From: a virus
Virus record (IMG/VR): IMGVR_UViG_3300044974_000532
Span: 1-62,848 of that record
DNA length: 62,848 bases
Reading direction: 5' to 3' (one strand)
Position 1 is the stretch's first letter. Each line of letters begins with the position of its first letter. The notes below the pieces were generated by a model. The model had not been told where the DNA came from. It ran no database searches and saw nothing but the letters and a program-made list of their open reading frames with translations. Position numbers and translations under genes: made by a program. Shown piece by piece: positions 1-13,407 of this stretch.

Positions 1-4146
<4,146 letters not shown>

Positions 4147-4147
<1 letters not shown>

Positions 4148-4548
4148 TACAATTTAGTAACCTCTGGAATAACGTCAATTGAACCTCTCAACAATGTTGT
4201 AACATTATTGTTATCATTTGAATTTATAAGTTGTATATCATACTTAGCTGTCTGTTCTGAAGACAATAAAGATGTATATGTGGCACCAACTGAAATATAA
4301 ATTGTTCCACCAGTTGCTGTAGCTGTAAGACCACCAATTAATCCATCTGGAGCAGAAACAAATGTACGACCAGCAGGAATATAAACAGAATAAGAAGAAA
4401 TAAGTGTAGATGGATAATAACTTTTTCTTACTTGCATTGATAGTGTAGATCCAGCAAGATTATATGCTGTGCCACCTACACCAGTAAGATACATTGACCA
4501 CCTTAATGTATCGCCTTGGACAATTGAGACATCATAGTTACTAGCCAT
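4147..4548 (-). CDS. Small tail/baseplate adaptor-like virion protein
   Basis: 133 residues, beta-rich, with QGDTLRW near the N-terminus and a C-terminal stretch YDIQL...LLRGSIDVIPEVTKL. That layout resembles the N-terminal domain of upper-baseplate (BppU-like) and fibre-adaptor proteins; this is a fold-level guess, not a family assignment. A GGAG ribosome site lies 5 bases before the ATG. It is the first gene of the tail-fibre operon, behind a CTAAATA late promoter. Confidence 0.55.
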
Positions 4549-4562
4549 TTATACTCCAGATA

Positions 4563-4580
4563 TAATGATTAGAATCATTA
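4563..4580. other. AT-rich perfect inverted repeat in the fibre-operon leader
   Basis: An 8-bp arm TAATGATT and its exact complement flank a 2-base loop. The repeat lies between the stop of the GT2 gene at 4581 and the ribosome site of the 4548 gene, and downstream of the CTAAATA late promoter on the minus strand. No T-run follows, so it is a poor terminator. It could be an operator or leader hairpin. Confidence 0.4.
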
Positions 4581-5699
4581 TTAACTATTTAGTTTGCTCA
4601 ATTCGGCCATATAAATTTTTTTATTGCTCTCTATTCTTTCCCTATGAAACTCTGGAATATTAGAACTTTTTAGAAGTTTTTTACTTACATCATATCCTAG
4701 CTGATATTTTCCAACATAATATGCTGTAGCAGAAATTTCATCTAAAATTCCCCAATCATATACAGAACTATCTACAAATAAAGCATCTTCACCGGGCAGA
4801 GGTAAATCTAATCCCTGGATAGCCACCAAAAAAGCATTTTTAGGACGATCAACTTTTCTGTAAAGGCAAGATAAATTATATAAAGACTCGGATCTTGTTG
4901 GACGAATATCATATGCTTTTAGATAAGCATCGGCTATATCTTGAACTGGCTTTTGAAGTCTTTCTCGACACATACCTATACGCAACCACGAATAATAAAT
5001 TTCTTCAATCCATCCACCCATCTCGGTTCTTTTTATATATTCTTTTTCTGCAATTTCATAAAGTTCACAATCAAAAGCGGATTGTGCTGCATAAAATTGT
5101 TTTCTAACAGAAGTAGGATCTGTTTCTAAATGTTTTTTAAGAGTAAAATAATCTCTAGCATATTTTTCTCTATCAGAAGAAACTGATTTTGAACGACAAC
5201 CCTGTGTTCTTGCAATCCACGAATAATTACCTTCTAACTTTTTTAAATTCATTGGTTGTTCACAGCAAGCATATTCGTGTAGTGGTTCTTCATACCACCA
5301 TTTCTTTTTTGCTAAATTAAATATTTGAGATCTATACCATATATTGCATCCACGACCTAATTTAACAAGATAGCCATCTAAAGAATCATCAAATGATTTA
5401 ACAGGCAAGTCACCTTCTATATAATCATCAGCATCAATCATTATAGCCCATTTGGTTTTACCATAACAATGTGCCAAAACTTTAGATCTATTTGTTCCAA
5501 AATCTTCCCAAGGATGATCTAATATTTCTCCGGGTATTCCTTTACTATCAAAGAATTTTTTTATAATTTCTTTAGTATTATCAGTAGAACCGGTATCAGC
5601 AATAATATAATAATTAATAAATGAACTTACACTCTTCAAACAATCTTCAATATTTGAAGATTCATTTTTTACAATCATTGCTAAAGTTAAATTGTACAT
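4581..5699 (-). CDS. Family 2 glycosyltransferase with C-terminal TPR-like helices
   Basis: 372 residues. The N-terminal GT-A domain shows LAMIVKNES, the DTGSTDNT nucleotide-binding loop (35-42) and a DADD metal-binding motif (89-92). The C-terminal half is helical with repeated Y-x-A/L patterns (AYLKAYDIRPTRSESLYNLS), as in GT2 proteins fused to TPR repeats. It should transfer a sugar from a nucleotide donor; the acceptor is unknown. It is a clear paralogue of the next gene, sharing the order of KNE, DTGSTDNT, DADD and KWWYEEPLHEYA, so the pair arose by tandem duplication. They are one base apart. Confidence 0.85.
   Translation of the reverse strand: MYNLTLAMIVKNESSNIEDCLKSVSSFINYYIIADTGSTDNTKEIIKKFFDSKGIPGEILDHPWEDFGTNRSKVLAHCYGKTKWAIMIDADDYIEGDLPVKSFDDSLDGYLVKLGRGCNIWYRSQIFNLAKKKWWYEEPLHEYACCEQPMNLKKLEGNYSWIARTQGCRSKSVSSDREKYARDYFTLKKHLETDPTSVRKQFYAAQSAFDCELYEIAEKEYIKRTEMGGWIEEIYYSWLRIGMCRERLQKPVQDIADAYLKAYDIRPTRSESLYNLSCLYRKVDRPKNAFLVAIQGLDLPLPGEDALFVDSSVYDWGILDEISATAYYVGKYQLGYDVSKKLLKSSNIPEFHRERIESNKKIYMAELSKLNS
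4586..4592 (-). promoter_or_regulatory. Late promoter (CTAAATA) for the tail-fibre operon
   Basis: CTAAATA on the minus strand, 37 bases upstream of the ATG at 4548 and inside the last codons of the GT2 gene. The same heptamer stands ahead of genes 18, 22 and 23 in this window. The expected start is about 6 bases downstream, giving a leader of about 30 bases that contains GGAG. Confidence 0.6.
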
Positions 5700-5700
5700 A

Positions 5701-6927
5701 TTATAGTTTTACAGTCAAATTTTCTGGAATAATTTTTAAAGTTGTCTTTGGTTCTGGAATTTGAATATTTTTCATATTTGCTAAATGTTGTGCTTGTTGT
5801 GCATTTGTTTGTGATTGAATTTCGGCAATCACTTTAATATAAGTATTTTTATTATTTTCTACTCTGGGTCTGTGTTCTTCTGGAAGATATGGTTCTGAAA
5901 GCAATTTTTCACATGCAGCCAATCCCATATGATATTTTCCAACATAAAATGCAGTTGTGGCAATTTCATCTAATATACCCCATTTATAGTTTGCCATATC
6001 TACAAACAGAATATCATTCTGTGGTGGTGGTATAGTAAGACCCATAGATGCCACTAAAAATGCATTTCTTGGTCTTCCATATTTTCTGTATATGCAAGAT
6101 AAATGATACAAAGATTCTGCACGATCTGGTTTTGTTTCATATGCTTTCATCATTGCATCTGAAATTAGTTCAATTGGTTTTTCAAGAATTGCTCTGCACA
6201 TACCTACTCTTAGCCAAGAAAAATATACTTCTTCTGGCCATGAACCTAATTCCGCTCTTTTAATATATTCTTCTTCTGCTATATCATACATTCGTGAATC
6301 AAATGCGGATTGTGCTGCATAGAATTGTTTTCTTGGTTGATTTGGATCTTCTGCAAGATATTTCTTTAAAATTTCATAGTCATTCTTATACTTTTCAATA
6401 TCATTTCCAAATTGCCGAGAACGACAACCTTCAGTTCGAACATCCCATGCATAATTACCTTCTAATTTTTGAACATTCATTGGTTGGCGACAAATTGCAT
6501 ATTCGTGCAGCGGTTCTTCATACCACCATTTTGTCCTGCCAATATTGAATAGTTGTGCACGATACCATACAAATTCACCACGTTGAATCTTTACAACGTA
6601 TCCATCCAATTCGTCATTGAACTTTTCAATAGGAAGAGTTCCAGAGATCATATCATCGGCATCGATCATTAGTGCCCATTGCGCTTTGCCTTCACATGCT
6701 TCGATAGCCAAAGAACGGTTATGACCAAAGTCTTTCCATTCATGGTCTAAAATCTCTCCGGGAATTCCCTTGGAATCAAAGAAACTCTTTATAATTTCCT
6801 TGGTGTTATCTGTCGATCCTGTATCACAGATTACGTAATAGTTAATGAATGGGGCAACAGATTCAAGACAACGCTGAATATTTGGAGCCTCGTTTTTGAC
6901 GATCATCGATAAAGCTAACTTGTGCAT
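5701..6927 (-). CDS. Family 2 glycosyltransferase with TPR-like C-terminus (paralogue)
   Basis: 408 residues from the ATG at 6927. An in-frame ATG at 6933 exists, but AAGG sits 6 bases before 6927 and the paralogue also begins nine residues before IVKNE. Motifs are DTGSTDNT, DADD and TKWWYEEPLHEYA, followed by TPR-like helices and an extra Gln/Asn-rich tail of about 40 residues. It sits directly behind regA, so sugar-transfer genes are transcriptionally attached to the replication operon. Substrates are unknown; virion or host-surface glycan are both possible. Confidence 0.85.
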   Translation of the reverse strand: MHKLALSMIVKNEAPNIQRCLESVAPFINYYVICDTGSTDNTKEIIKSFFDSKGIPGEILDHEWKDFGHNRSLAIEACEGKAQWALMIDADDMISGTLPIEKFNDELDGYVVKIQRGEFVWYRAQLFNIGRTKWWYEEPLHEYAICRQPMNVQKLEGNYAWDVRTEGCRSRQFGNDIEKYKNDYEILKKYLAEDPNQPRKQFYAAQSAFDSRMYDIAEEEYIKRAELGSWPEEVYFSWLRVGMCRAILEKPIELISDAMMKAYETKPDRAESLYHLSCIYRKYGRPRNAFLVASMGLTIPPPQNDILFVDMANYKWGILDEIATTAFYVGKYHMGLAACEKLLSEPYLPEEHRPRVENNKNTYIKVIAEIQSQTNAQQAQHLANMKNIQIPEPKTTLKIIPENLTVKL

Positions 6928-6935
6928 TTTCATCC

Positions 6936-7361
6936 TTATGAATTAAAAAATCTACGTAATGATCCGGGATTAAACTTTGGAATAAGTTCCCAGTCATCTC
7001 TTTCACCATATTTAATTATCTTTAAACCATTGATAGGCATTTTATCTGCTGTTTTTTCTTTATCAATGATTTCAAGCAGTTCCCATTCTTCAAGCAATTG
7101 AATAATGGCATTTCTTCGTTTAATATCTTCTTCAGATACATTTGACGGCAAACCATCAAGTGCAAATAATTCTTTAAAGTGTGCAACTATATACACTCCA
7201 TTTTTATGAATTAAATGACATGATTGATATAATACTTTTTTGCCTTTTGGTGATACCCCTATACGAGATAAAGTTTCACGGACAACCATAAAATCTTCTT
7301 CATCAAATAGTTTTATATGTACACCAACATTATTAAAAATTTTATCCGAAGCTTCTGACAT
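6936..7361 (-). CDS. regA: RegA translational repressor
   Basis: 141 residues; T4 RegA has 122. Conserved phrases include VRETLSRIGVSPKGKKVLYQSCH, here shortened to VRETLSRIG, KVLYQSCH and HFKELFALDG, then RRNAIIQLLEEWELLEI. In T4 this protein binds early mRNA around start codons, including those of clamp and clamp-loader genes, and blocks their translation. It follows 62, 44 and 45 in the same order as in T4. The extra length is mainly at the termini. Confidence 0.93.
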   Translation of the reverse strand: MSEASDKIFNNVGVHIKLFDEEDFMVVRETLSRIGVSPKGKKVLYQSCHLIHKNGVYIVAHFKELFALDGLPSNVSEEDIKRRNAIIQLLEEWELLEIIDKEKTADKMPINGLKIIKYGERDDWELIPKFNPGSLRRFFNS

Positions 7362-7373
7362 ATCACACCCTTA

Positions 7374-7772
7374 TTAAGATTTTGGACCACCAGTATCTAA
7401 GGATTTTTTTATTTTATCCAGATCCTCGGGTCCAAGAATATTTAGGACTTCCCTAGCCTTGGATTCTGTGTATCCATATGCTTCTCTAATAAGAGATATA
7501 TCGTCTTCCGGTTCTTTCTTTGTCCAAGGAGAAAAACGCTTCTTTTTACGAATGCCAAGTCTATGAAAGTCAAACTGGCTCTTGTTGTCTAGCCACGGTA
7601 CACAATTCATTTCATTAGCATGAAAGATCGTATCAGGAAAATATGATAAACATCGATTTACAACAAATGGTTTATAAAGGCGAACATCAGCCTCATCCTT
7701 GTCAAGTAGAGCTTTTTTATCATGATTGATGCTTGAAAGAAAGTCTTTAAGTTTTAGCTCTTCGGGCTTCAT
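7374..7772 (-). CDS. 62: Clamp loader small subunit (gp62)
   Basis: 132 residues from the ATG at 7772, which overlaps the gene 44 stop in a TGATG junction; the codon before it is TTG. Motifs match T4 gp62: VNRCLSYFPDTIFHANEMN, then KKRFSPWTKKE and a C-terminal LDTGG. It forms the 4:1 gp44/gp62 clamp loader that places gp45 on primed DNA. Translational coupling to gene 44 fits their fixed stoichiometry. Confidence 0.93.
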   Translation of the reverse strand: MKPEELKLKDFLSSINHDKKALLDKDEADVRLYKPFVVNRCLSYFPDTIFHANEMNCVPWLDNKSQFDFHRLGIRKKKRFSPWTKKEPEDDISLIREAYGYTESKAREVLNILGPEDLDKIKKSLDTGGPKS

Positions 7773-8716
7773 CAATTAAACTCGCAGTCCATCATAAGTT
7801 GCACGATAAGAGCCATCGTATTGATTTCCTGATCCGCAGCAAATCCAGACTTGTATTGATATTCGGCAATAATAAGAATGGCCTGTGGAATAGAATTGGG
7901 CTTCAATGCTGTATATAGTTCTGTGTACAGACGCTTATAGAAATCTGCTGTATTCAGATCCAAGTTTTGAATCACCCACTTGCGGCAAGATGTGAAGTCC
8001 TTTGCTTTCATGAAGCCAAGAAGTTCCTTATAGGACTCACTGCTTCCTTGAGCCAGAATACCAACATCAATCTTTCCAGAAGATGCATATTTCTGCAACT
8101 CATTAAGAATTCTACGAATGTCTGGAAAATGCTTCTTTACCAGATTTGAAAGAACTTGAGTATCATATGGAATCTTTTCATTATTGAGAATGTATTCAAT
8201 GCGCTTGAGGATTCCTACTGCAACCTGAGCCTTCTCAGCACTTGGAACGGTAAAGTCAATTCCAGTACACCGAGAGTGCAGAGCATCAATGATCCGATTT
8301 TTATAGTTGCAAGTCATGACGAATCTGCAGTTATTTGCAAATTCCTCCATGGCTCCACGCAATGCTGGCTGAATAGACTGTGCATTCGAATAGTCAAACT
8401 CGTCCAGAATTACAATCTTTAGTCCACCGTTAAGTGAGACTGTAGAACAATAATTACGAATCTTTGTCCGAAGAGTATCAATACCATTCTCTTCAGAGCA
8501 GTTTATTATAATGCTGTCGGCACCCAAATCGTTTGCCAAGGCACGGGCAACCGTAGTTTTGCCCGTGCCTGCCTTGCCGTATAGCATCATGTTTGGAATC
8601 GTACCTTCCTTGATCATGCCGTTGAACACAGTGGCAAGATCAATAGGAAGAATACAATCAGACAGTGTTTTAGGGCGATACTTTTCGACCCAAAGTAGAT
8701 TAGTCACATCAGACAC
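7772..8716 (-). CDS. 44: Clamp loader ATPase subunit (gp44)
   Basis: 314 residues; T4 gp44 has 319. AAA+ motifs: Walker A GKAGTGKT (47-54), Walker B VILDE (102-106) and SRC (148-150). The N-terminal WVEKYRPKTLSD is typical. It uses ATP to open and load the gp45 ring. The start codon is GTG at 8716, two bases after the gene 45 stop; GGGG lies upstream as the ribosome site. Confidence 0.95.
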   Translation of the reverse strand: MSDVTNLLWVEKYRPKTLSDCILPIDLATVFNGMIKEGTIPNMMLYGKAGTGKTTVARALANDLGADSIIINCSEENGIDTLRTKIRNYCSTVSLNGGLKIVILDEFDYSNAQSIQPALRGAMEEFANNCRFVMTCNYKNRIIDALHSRCTGIDFTVPSAEKAQVAVGILKRIEYILNNEKIPYDTQVLSNLVKKHFPDIRRILNELQKYASSGKIDVGILAQGSSESYKELLGFMKAKDFTSCRKWVIQNLDLNTADFYKRLYTELYTALKPNSIPQAILIIAEYQYKSGFAADQEINTMALIVQLMMDCEFN

Positions 8717-8718
8717 GA

Positions 8719-9390
8719 TTAACCCCGCTTGATAGCGATGTAGTAAGAAAGATCCAAACTCTTGTGCGTAAACTTAGAAATAATAGTGTCAGTCAATTCG
8801 ACACTATATGAACCGGGAATGAACTTCATTTCTGAAACATTGACCGTTCCCTCAAAGTCCTTGCCGGTATAATTTTCATCAATGACAATTTCAAAACTAT
8901 TGCTTGTGCTCTGTCCAGAGTCGTCTACGCTAATAGTGAACTTGCCGTCACCACCAACCATACGAAGATCACTTACCTGAAGCACACTGGAAGCCTTAAG
9001 AATCTCGTTAAGATCCTTTTCATCAAGCTCAAAGCGTGTAACAGTCGCAGGCATCTTGATCTCTCTGGTAGGAACCGTGAGCAGGCTTGGTTCGGAATAG
9101 TAATATGTAACGCTAGACCGACCATTAGTAATCACGACATGAGTGTCATGAAACTCAAGATCAGGATTGTTAAACATGCTAATGATACCGAGGAACTTAT
9201 TTAGATCCCAAATAGGAATATCAATATCAAAGTCCTCAGTTACCTTTGCCTCAACATAGATGTTCTTACCAGCCGAAACCGTCTTCAGGATGTTTCCGGG
9301 TTGAATAAGAATGTTTGAGTTAATGGCTGCAAAATTCTTTAGAATGTTATAGGTTTCTTTGCTTAGACGCATTTTTGTCATAGTACTCAT
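8719..9390 (-). CDS. 45: Sliding clamp (gp45)
   Basis: 223 residues; T4 gp45 has 228. The fold pattern and the phrase IDIPIWDLNKFLGIISMFNN match DNA-polymerase processivity clamps of T4-like phages. It tethers DNA polymerase and, in T4, also activates late promoters with gp55 and gp33, both encoded in this window. AGAAAG lies ahead of the ATG. It is cotranscribed with the 50-residue gene upstream. Confidence 0.93.
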   Translation of the reverse strand: MSTMTKMRLSKETYNILKNFAAINSNILIQPGNILKTVSAGKNIYVEAKVTEDFDIDIPIWDLNKFLGIISMFNNPDLEFHDTHVVITNGRSSVTYYYSEPSLLTVPTREIKMPATVTRFELDEKDLNEILKASSVLQVSDLRMVGGDGKFTISVDDSGQSTSNSFEIVIDENYTGKDFEGTVNVSEMKFIPGSYSVELTDTIISKFTHKSLDLSYYIAIKRG

Positions 9391-9407
9391 ATAAATCTTT
9401 CTGTAAA

Positions 9408-9560
9408 TTAATCAAAATCTTTACGATAAACACTATCGTTAAGTTGCTGTTTCTGTTCGTGTCTATTGCCGCGAACATTTCTCTTCTGTTGCTTCTTGCT
9501 CAGGCCAGTAGGCTTGTTCTTGCGGCGATTCTTAAACTTTTCAAAACTTTCTTCGTTCAT
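9408..9560 (-). CDS. Small basic protein ahead of gene 45
   Basis: 50 residues, very rich in Lys, Arg, Gln and Asn (MNEESFEKFKNRRKNK...), probably nucleic-acid binding or disordered. I do not recognise the family. The longer frame starting at 9680 lies inside gene 46 and is unlikely. The ATG at 9560 is 6 bases after a TATAAT box, so one transcript would be leaderless. A GGAG upstream would serve longer transcripts from gene 46 or from the TATAAATA site. Confidence 0.7.
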   Translation of the reverse strand: MNEESFEKFKNRRKNKPTGLSKKQQKRNVRGNRHEQKQQLNDSVYRKDFD

Positions 9561-9566
9561 AGTTCT

Positions 9567-9594
9567 ATTATAACTCCAAAATAGGATAATACAA
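9567..9594 (-). promoter_or_regulatory. Sigma70-type promoter, TTGTAT-16-TATAAT, leaderless geometry
   Basis: The -10 TATAAT is at 9567-9572, the -35-like TTGTAT at 9589-9594, with a 16-base spacer. The predicted start, 7 bases downstream, is the A of the ATG at 9560. The -35 is weak (TTG matches). The same 16-base spacing occurs at genes 55, 33, 32 and uvsY. Confidence 0.5.
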
Positions 9595-9597
9595 ATA

Positions 9598-9605
9598 TAT
9601 TTATA
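9598..9605 (-). promoter_or_regulatory. Late promoter TATAAATA for orf50-gene 45
   Basis: A perfect T4 late consensus on the minus strand, overlapping the stop codon of gene 46, 37 bases before the ATG at 9560. Transcripts from here would keep the GGAG ribosome site that the nearer promoter loses. Confidence 0.5.
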
Positions 9606-11322
9606 CCTGAACCTTGATTTTTGAAAAATTATTCTTCTTTTCAAATTGCAAAGTTTGGTCAAATTTGTCAACCAGTGCATCAGCTTTGTGGCTAATGATG
9701 TAAATTGAACATTTGTTCTTCATCTTATTCAAGATCTTCATAAAGGCTTCCGTACCTGCTGCATCCAAAGATGAATCTAGAATTTCGTCAAAGATCAATA
9801 GATTGCAGTTAAGGCTGTTCTTCATCTTGGCAACCTCACGCCAAGTCAGCAGGATCGCCAAGTCGATGCGTTGTTTCTCTCCCTCAGAGAAAGAGGAATA
9901 TGAGAATGCATCTCTGTATCGTGACTTGATGGTCTCCTTGAATTCCTCATCGATTGTGAAGTCAACATAGAGATTAAGCTTTCCGAGGAACTTGTTGACG
10001 AGTCCATTGATGATGGGAACATAATGTTTGATAATGCGGCTCTTAAGCCCCCCATCTTTGAGGATATCATAAACAACATCATAGTGAATTTGTTGAGAGA
10101 TAAAAGATTCAAGTTTTTTGGCAATATCATTTTTCTTTTTTTCAGATTCTTCTAGGTTTATCAAGAAACTATTTAAATTATTGGCTGCTTCCTTTTCCTT
10201 CTTTTCTTTTTCCAAAATTTTCTTATTGGATTCAGCATTTCCAATTTTATAACTAAGTGCATTAATATCATTAGATAGGATCTCTAATTTATTATTTACA
10301 ATTTCAAATTCCGTCTTTAAACTTTCAAGTTGGGTTTCTTTAATTCTGGCAGTTTTTAGTGCATTAAATAATTCTTCTGCTTTAGCATGTTTTTCTACTT
10401 TATGTTTTTGATGCTGTTCTTCTGGTAAAGTTTGGCCACAGCACTTACATGTTGTACTTGTTTCTAAAGATTGTAATTCTTCCAATAAAGTTGTATTTAA
10501 AGTTTCAAGTTTTACTAACATTGATGGAACTTCTTTTAAATCATCAATTTTTTGTTTTATTTTTTTTAATTTTATTGAAGTTTCAGAATAATTTTTTATA
10601 TGTTTTTCTTTTATTGGATTTAATTGTAATATTTCATTAAAATAAGTTTGAATTCTGTCTTCCAAAATTTTAATATCATCAGCATTACTAGTTTTTACTT
10701 GATCAATAAATTCTTTTTGAGACTTGATTTTTTCATGAGCAATCTTGACTAAACTTTCATGTTCACCGATAGACACCTTCAAAGAACTAAGTTGTCCCTT
10801 TACATGTTGGTTCATGTCTGCCAAGATATCAAGATCCAGAAGACCTTCAATGATCTTACGGCGTTCCGAAGGAGTCAACTGCATAAATGGTATGAAGTTG
10901 GACTTACCGAGAATAACAACCTGCTTAAAGGCTGCATAATCAAATCCAAGAATATGTTCTTCAAACATTTCTTGGTAATCTTTTGACTTAGCATTCTGGT
11001 CAATCATATCCCCATCTTTAATAATTTCAAAGATCTTTGGCGATAGGCCACGACGAACCAAGTAATGAGATCCTGCCTTGTTGAACTCTATCTCAACTAG
11101 GCAATTCTTGCCATTAACGGTGTTTACAAGCTGCGGTATATTAATGGGTCGGAAGGGCTTTCCAAACAACCCAAAGCACAGGGAGTCCAATAGCGCAAAA
11201 GACTTGCCATGTCCGTTGGTACCCGTGACTAGCGTGGTCTTATGATTATCTAGTTTAATCTCTGAAAAATTTGTGCCAAACGATCCAAAATTTTTAAACC
11301 GAACTTTTAAAAATTCAATCAC
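9601..11322 (-). CDS. 46: Recombination endonuclease subunit gp46 (Rad50/SbcC-like)
   Basis: 573 residues; T4 gp46 has 560. Walker A GTNGHGKS (34-41), long coiled coils with a zinc-hook CKCC at 292-295, ABC signature FSEGEKQRIDLA, and Walker B LLIFDE. With gp47 it resects DNA ends for recombination-dependent replication. The start codon is GTG at 11322, overlapping the gene 47 stop in GTGA, which implies coupling. Confidence 0.95.
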   Translation of the reverse strand: MIEFLKVRFKNFGSFGTNFSEIKLDNHKTTLVTGTNGHGKSFALLDSLCFGLFGKPFRPINIPQLVNTVNGKNCLVEIEFNKAGSHYLVRRGLSPKIFEIIKDGDMIDQNAKSKDYQEMFEEHILGFDYAAFKQVVILGKSNFIPFMQLTPSERRKIIEGLLDLDILADMNQHVKGQLSSLKVSIGEHESLVKIAHEKIKSQKEFIDQVKTSNADDIKILEDRIQTYFNEILQLNPIKEKHIKNYSETSIKLKKIKQKIDDLKEVPSMLVKLETLNTTLLEELQSLETSTTCKCCGQTLPEEQHQKHKVEKHAKAEELFNALKTARIKETQLESLKTEFEIVNNKLEILSNDINALSYKIGNAESNKKILEKEKKEKEAANNLNSFLINLEESEKKKNDIAKKLESFISQQIHYDVVYDILKDGGLKSRIIKHYVPIINGLVNKFLGKLNLYVDFTIDEEFKETIKSRYRDAFSYSSFSEGEKQRIDLAILLTWREVAKMKNSLNCNLLIFDEILDSSLDAAGTEAFMKILNKMKNKCSIYIISHKADALVDKFDQTLQFEKKNNFSKIKVQV

Positions 11323-12365
11323 TCTTCATCCTTTGATAGTGCACTATTATACGCTTCATCTATGATCCGTGCAAGAAACTTCTTGTCAATAGACTTTTCC
11401 TGAATAGTCTCAAGTTCTTCGTGTAGAAGTTGGAGAGTATCCTTATGAACATCTACAGCCACTAGTTCAGGATTTGCAGTTACCTCTTCGGTCACTGCCA
11501 ATTCTGCCACGCCTGCTTCATAGAACTTATCCATGTATTTTTCAAAACTCGCAGCCTTCGTGCGCTTCTTGATAAAAATTTTGACATAGCAATCCTTGAA
11601 CTTTGAGTATTCAAGTTTTTCTGGTTCGTCTTCATTATAATCAAGCGTATAGAATAACTTTTTGTTATTTTCGACAAATACCAGTTCTCTAGCCAAAAAG
11701 TCAAATACGTGGAATCCCTTCGGTTCCCAAACATCTGAGAAAGCCATCTGGTATTGCGTCCCCAGATAATGAATATTGTCACGAGTGGACTTAATATGAT
11801 AATGTCCAGTAAGAACGTATTCAAACTTGTCGAAGTGTTTGGGGTCATATCCTTGCTCTATAAAGATACCACGAATACTCTGAAAGCCAAATAATTCCAG
11901 ATGTCCCATGAGAAGAGAGCATGTAGTGTTGGTAATAAATTTTGCTGCCTGTCCTTCATTTTCTGGATTGATCCATGGTAGAAGAGCCACACAACCTGCT
12001 GAGGTTTGAATCTCGGTAGGTTCAGAATAGATTTCCCAGTTTTGGTATGGTGCAACTAACTCATGCAATGAGTTTACATTATTATTGTTGCGGTAATAGG
12101 TATCATGATTGCCACAAATGGCAATGCATTTTACTCCCATATCTCTAAGAGGTTCAAAGAACCTAGTTCTGACTTGATGTAGTGTCTTAAAGTTTATATA
12201 CTTTCTACGGTCAAAAACATCTCCCAGATGGAAGATGGTTTTGATATTATTTTCCTTCAGATAAGGAAACAACTGTTCTTCGAAGAACGATAAAAAGTAT
12301 TCAAGTACGATAGGTGAATCCGCTTTATAGCCAAAGTGGGTATCGTTAAGAATTACTGCTTTCAT
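11319..12365 (-). CDS. 47: Recombination nuclease subunit gp47 (Mre11/SbcD-like)
   Basis: 348 residues from the ATG at 12365, chosen because the calcineurin-like domain begins at once ([12 protein letters not shown]) and AGAAAG precedes it; an in-frame ATG at 12392 would add nine residues. Metal-binding motifs are DTH, GDVFDRR, GNHD and GHYH. It partners gp46. Its start lies 20 bases inside the end of gmd, so it is embedded in the same transcript as gmd and gene 55. Confidence 0.95.
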   Translation of the reverse strand: MKAVILNDTHFGYKADSPIVLEYFLSFFEEQLFPYLKENNIKTIFHLGDVFDRRKYINFKTLHQVRTRFFEPLRDMGVKCIAICGNHDTYYRNNNNVNSLHELVAPYQNWEIYSEPTEIQTSAGCVALLPWINPENEGQAAKFITNTTCSLLMGHLELFGFQSIRGIFIEQGYDPKHFDKFEYVLTGHYHIKSTRDNIHYLGTQYQMAFSDVWEPKGFHVFDFLARELVFVENNKKLFYTLDYNEDEPEKLEYSKFKDCYVKIFIKKRTKAASFEKYMDKFYEAGVAELAVTEEVTANPELVAVDVHKDTLQLLHEELETIQEKSIDKKFLARIIDEAYNSALSKDEE

Positions 12366-13407
12366 ATATCTTTCTGGTTTCATTTTTATCAATCAAATGA
12401 TGAACTAAAAATTCTTTTTTTGCAATTTCAATATCTTGTTTCACCATCATTTCAGCAAGTTCAAAAACAGATACTTTTGGTTGCCAGTTTAATACTTGTC
12501 TTGCCTTGGTGGAATCGCCAAGAAGCTGATCAACTTCTGCTGGACGATAATATCTTGGATCAATAACAACATAATCTTTATAATTTTTGCCAATCAAACT
12601 AAATGCATAATCGCAAAAGTCTCTAACAGATATCATTTTACCTGTTGATACCACATAATCATCTGGTGTATTTTGTTGCAGCATTATCCACATGGCTTCT
12701 ACATAGTCACCAGCATAACCCCAATCTCTAAGAGAATCAAGATTTCCAAGTCGAAGTTCTTTTTGTAAACCTTGACTAATTCTTCCTACGGCTCTAGTAA
12801 TCTTTCTAGTTACAAAAGTCTCACCTCTTCGTGGGCTTTCATGATTGAACAAAATACCACAAGAAGCATGCATATTGTAACTTTCTCTGTAATTCACCGT
12901 CATATAATGACTATAGGCTTTGGCACAACCATATGGAGATCTGGGATAAAACGGAGTAGTTTCTCTCTGAGGAACTTCTTGAACTTTACCAAACATTTCA
13001 CTACTGGATGCTTGATAATATCGAATTTTGTTTCCAGTATGATCTTGGTATGAACGAATTGCTTCCAATACATTTACTGTGCCAATCGCATCTACTTCTC
13101 CAGTGTATACTGGCATGTCGAAAGATAGCCTTACGTGGCTCTGGGCGGCAAGATTATAAATCTCGGAAGGATTATATTTAGACAAGATATTGTAAATACT
13201 TGTAAAATCATTCATATCTCCATAATGAAGAAACAAAGTTTTATTATAGACTTCTGGATTTTGAATATGGTGTTCCAGTCTTCCAGTATTAAAAGAAGAA
13301 CTTCTACGAATCAATCCATGTACTTCATATCCCTTTGAAATCAATAAGTCCGCAAGATAACTTCCATCTTGACCAGAAATTCCTGTAATGAGTGCTACTT
13401 TTTTCAT
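12346..13407 (-). CDS. gmd: GDP-mannose 4,6-dehydratase
   Basis: 353 residues of extended SDR type. Motifs: [14 protein letters not shown] (NAD(P) binding), [15 protein letters not shown], and catalytic Y-x-x-x-K in [11 protein letters not shown]. It converts GDP-mannose to GDP-4-keto-6-deoxymannose, the precursor of GDP-fucose, GDP-rhamnose and related sugars. It overlaps gene 55 by 4 bases (ATGA) and gene 47 by 20, so it is tightly fitted into a replication/transcription operon rather than the main sugar island. Phages encoding Gmd usually use it for surface or virion glycans (family knowledge); which applies here is unknown. Confidence 0.95.
   Translation of the reverse strand: MKKVALITGISGQDGSYLADLLISKGYEVHGLIRRSSSFNTGRLEHHIQNPEVYNKTLFLHYGDMNDFTSIYNILSKYNPSEIYNLAAQSHVRLSFDMPVYTGEVDAIGTVNVLEAIRSYQDHTGNKIRYYQASSSEMFGKVQEVPQRETTPFYPRSPYGCAKAYSHYMTVNYRESYNMHASCGILFNHESPRRGETFVTRKITRAVGRISQGLQKELRLGNLDSLRDWGYAGDYVEAMWIMLQQNTPDDYVVSTGKMISVRDFCDYAFSLIGKNYKDYVVIDPRYYRPAEVDQLLGDSTKARQVLNWQPKVSVFELAEMMVKQDIEIAKKEFLVHHLIDKNETRKIYESSNS

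Noticed and set aside
4546-4555. TATAAATG just at the 4548 start as a late promoter
   Set aside because: It includes the ATG itself and follows a GGAG ribosome site, so it cannot give a useful transcript. The CTAAATA at 4586 is better placed.
9561-9680. N-terminal extension of the 50-residue gene
   Set aside because: It lies within the end of gene 46 and contains no similarity to the downstream basic protein.
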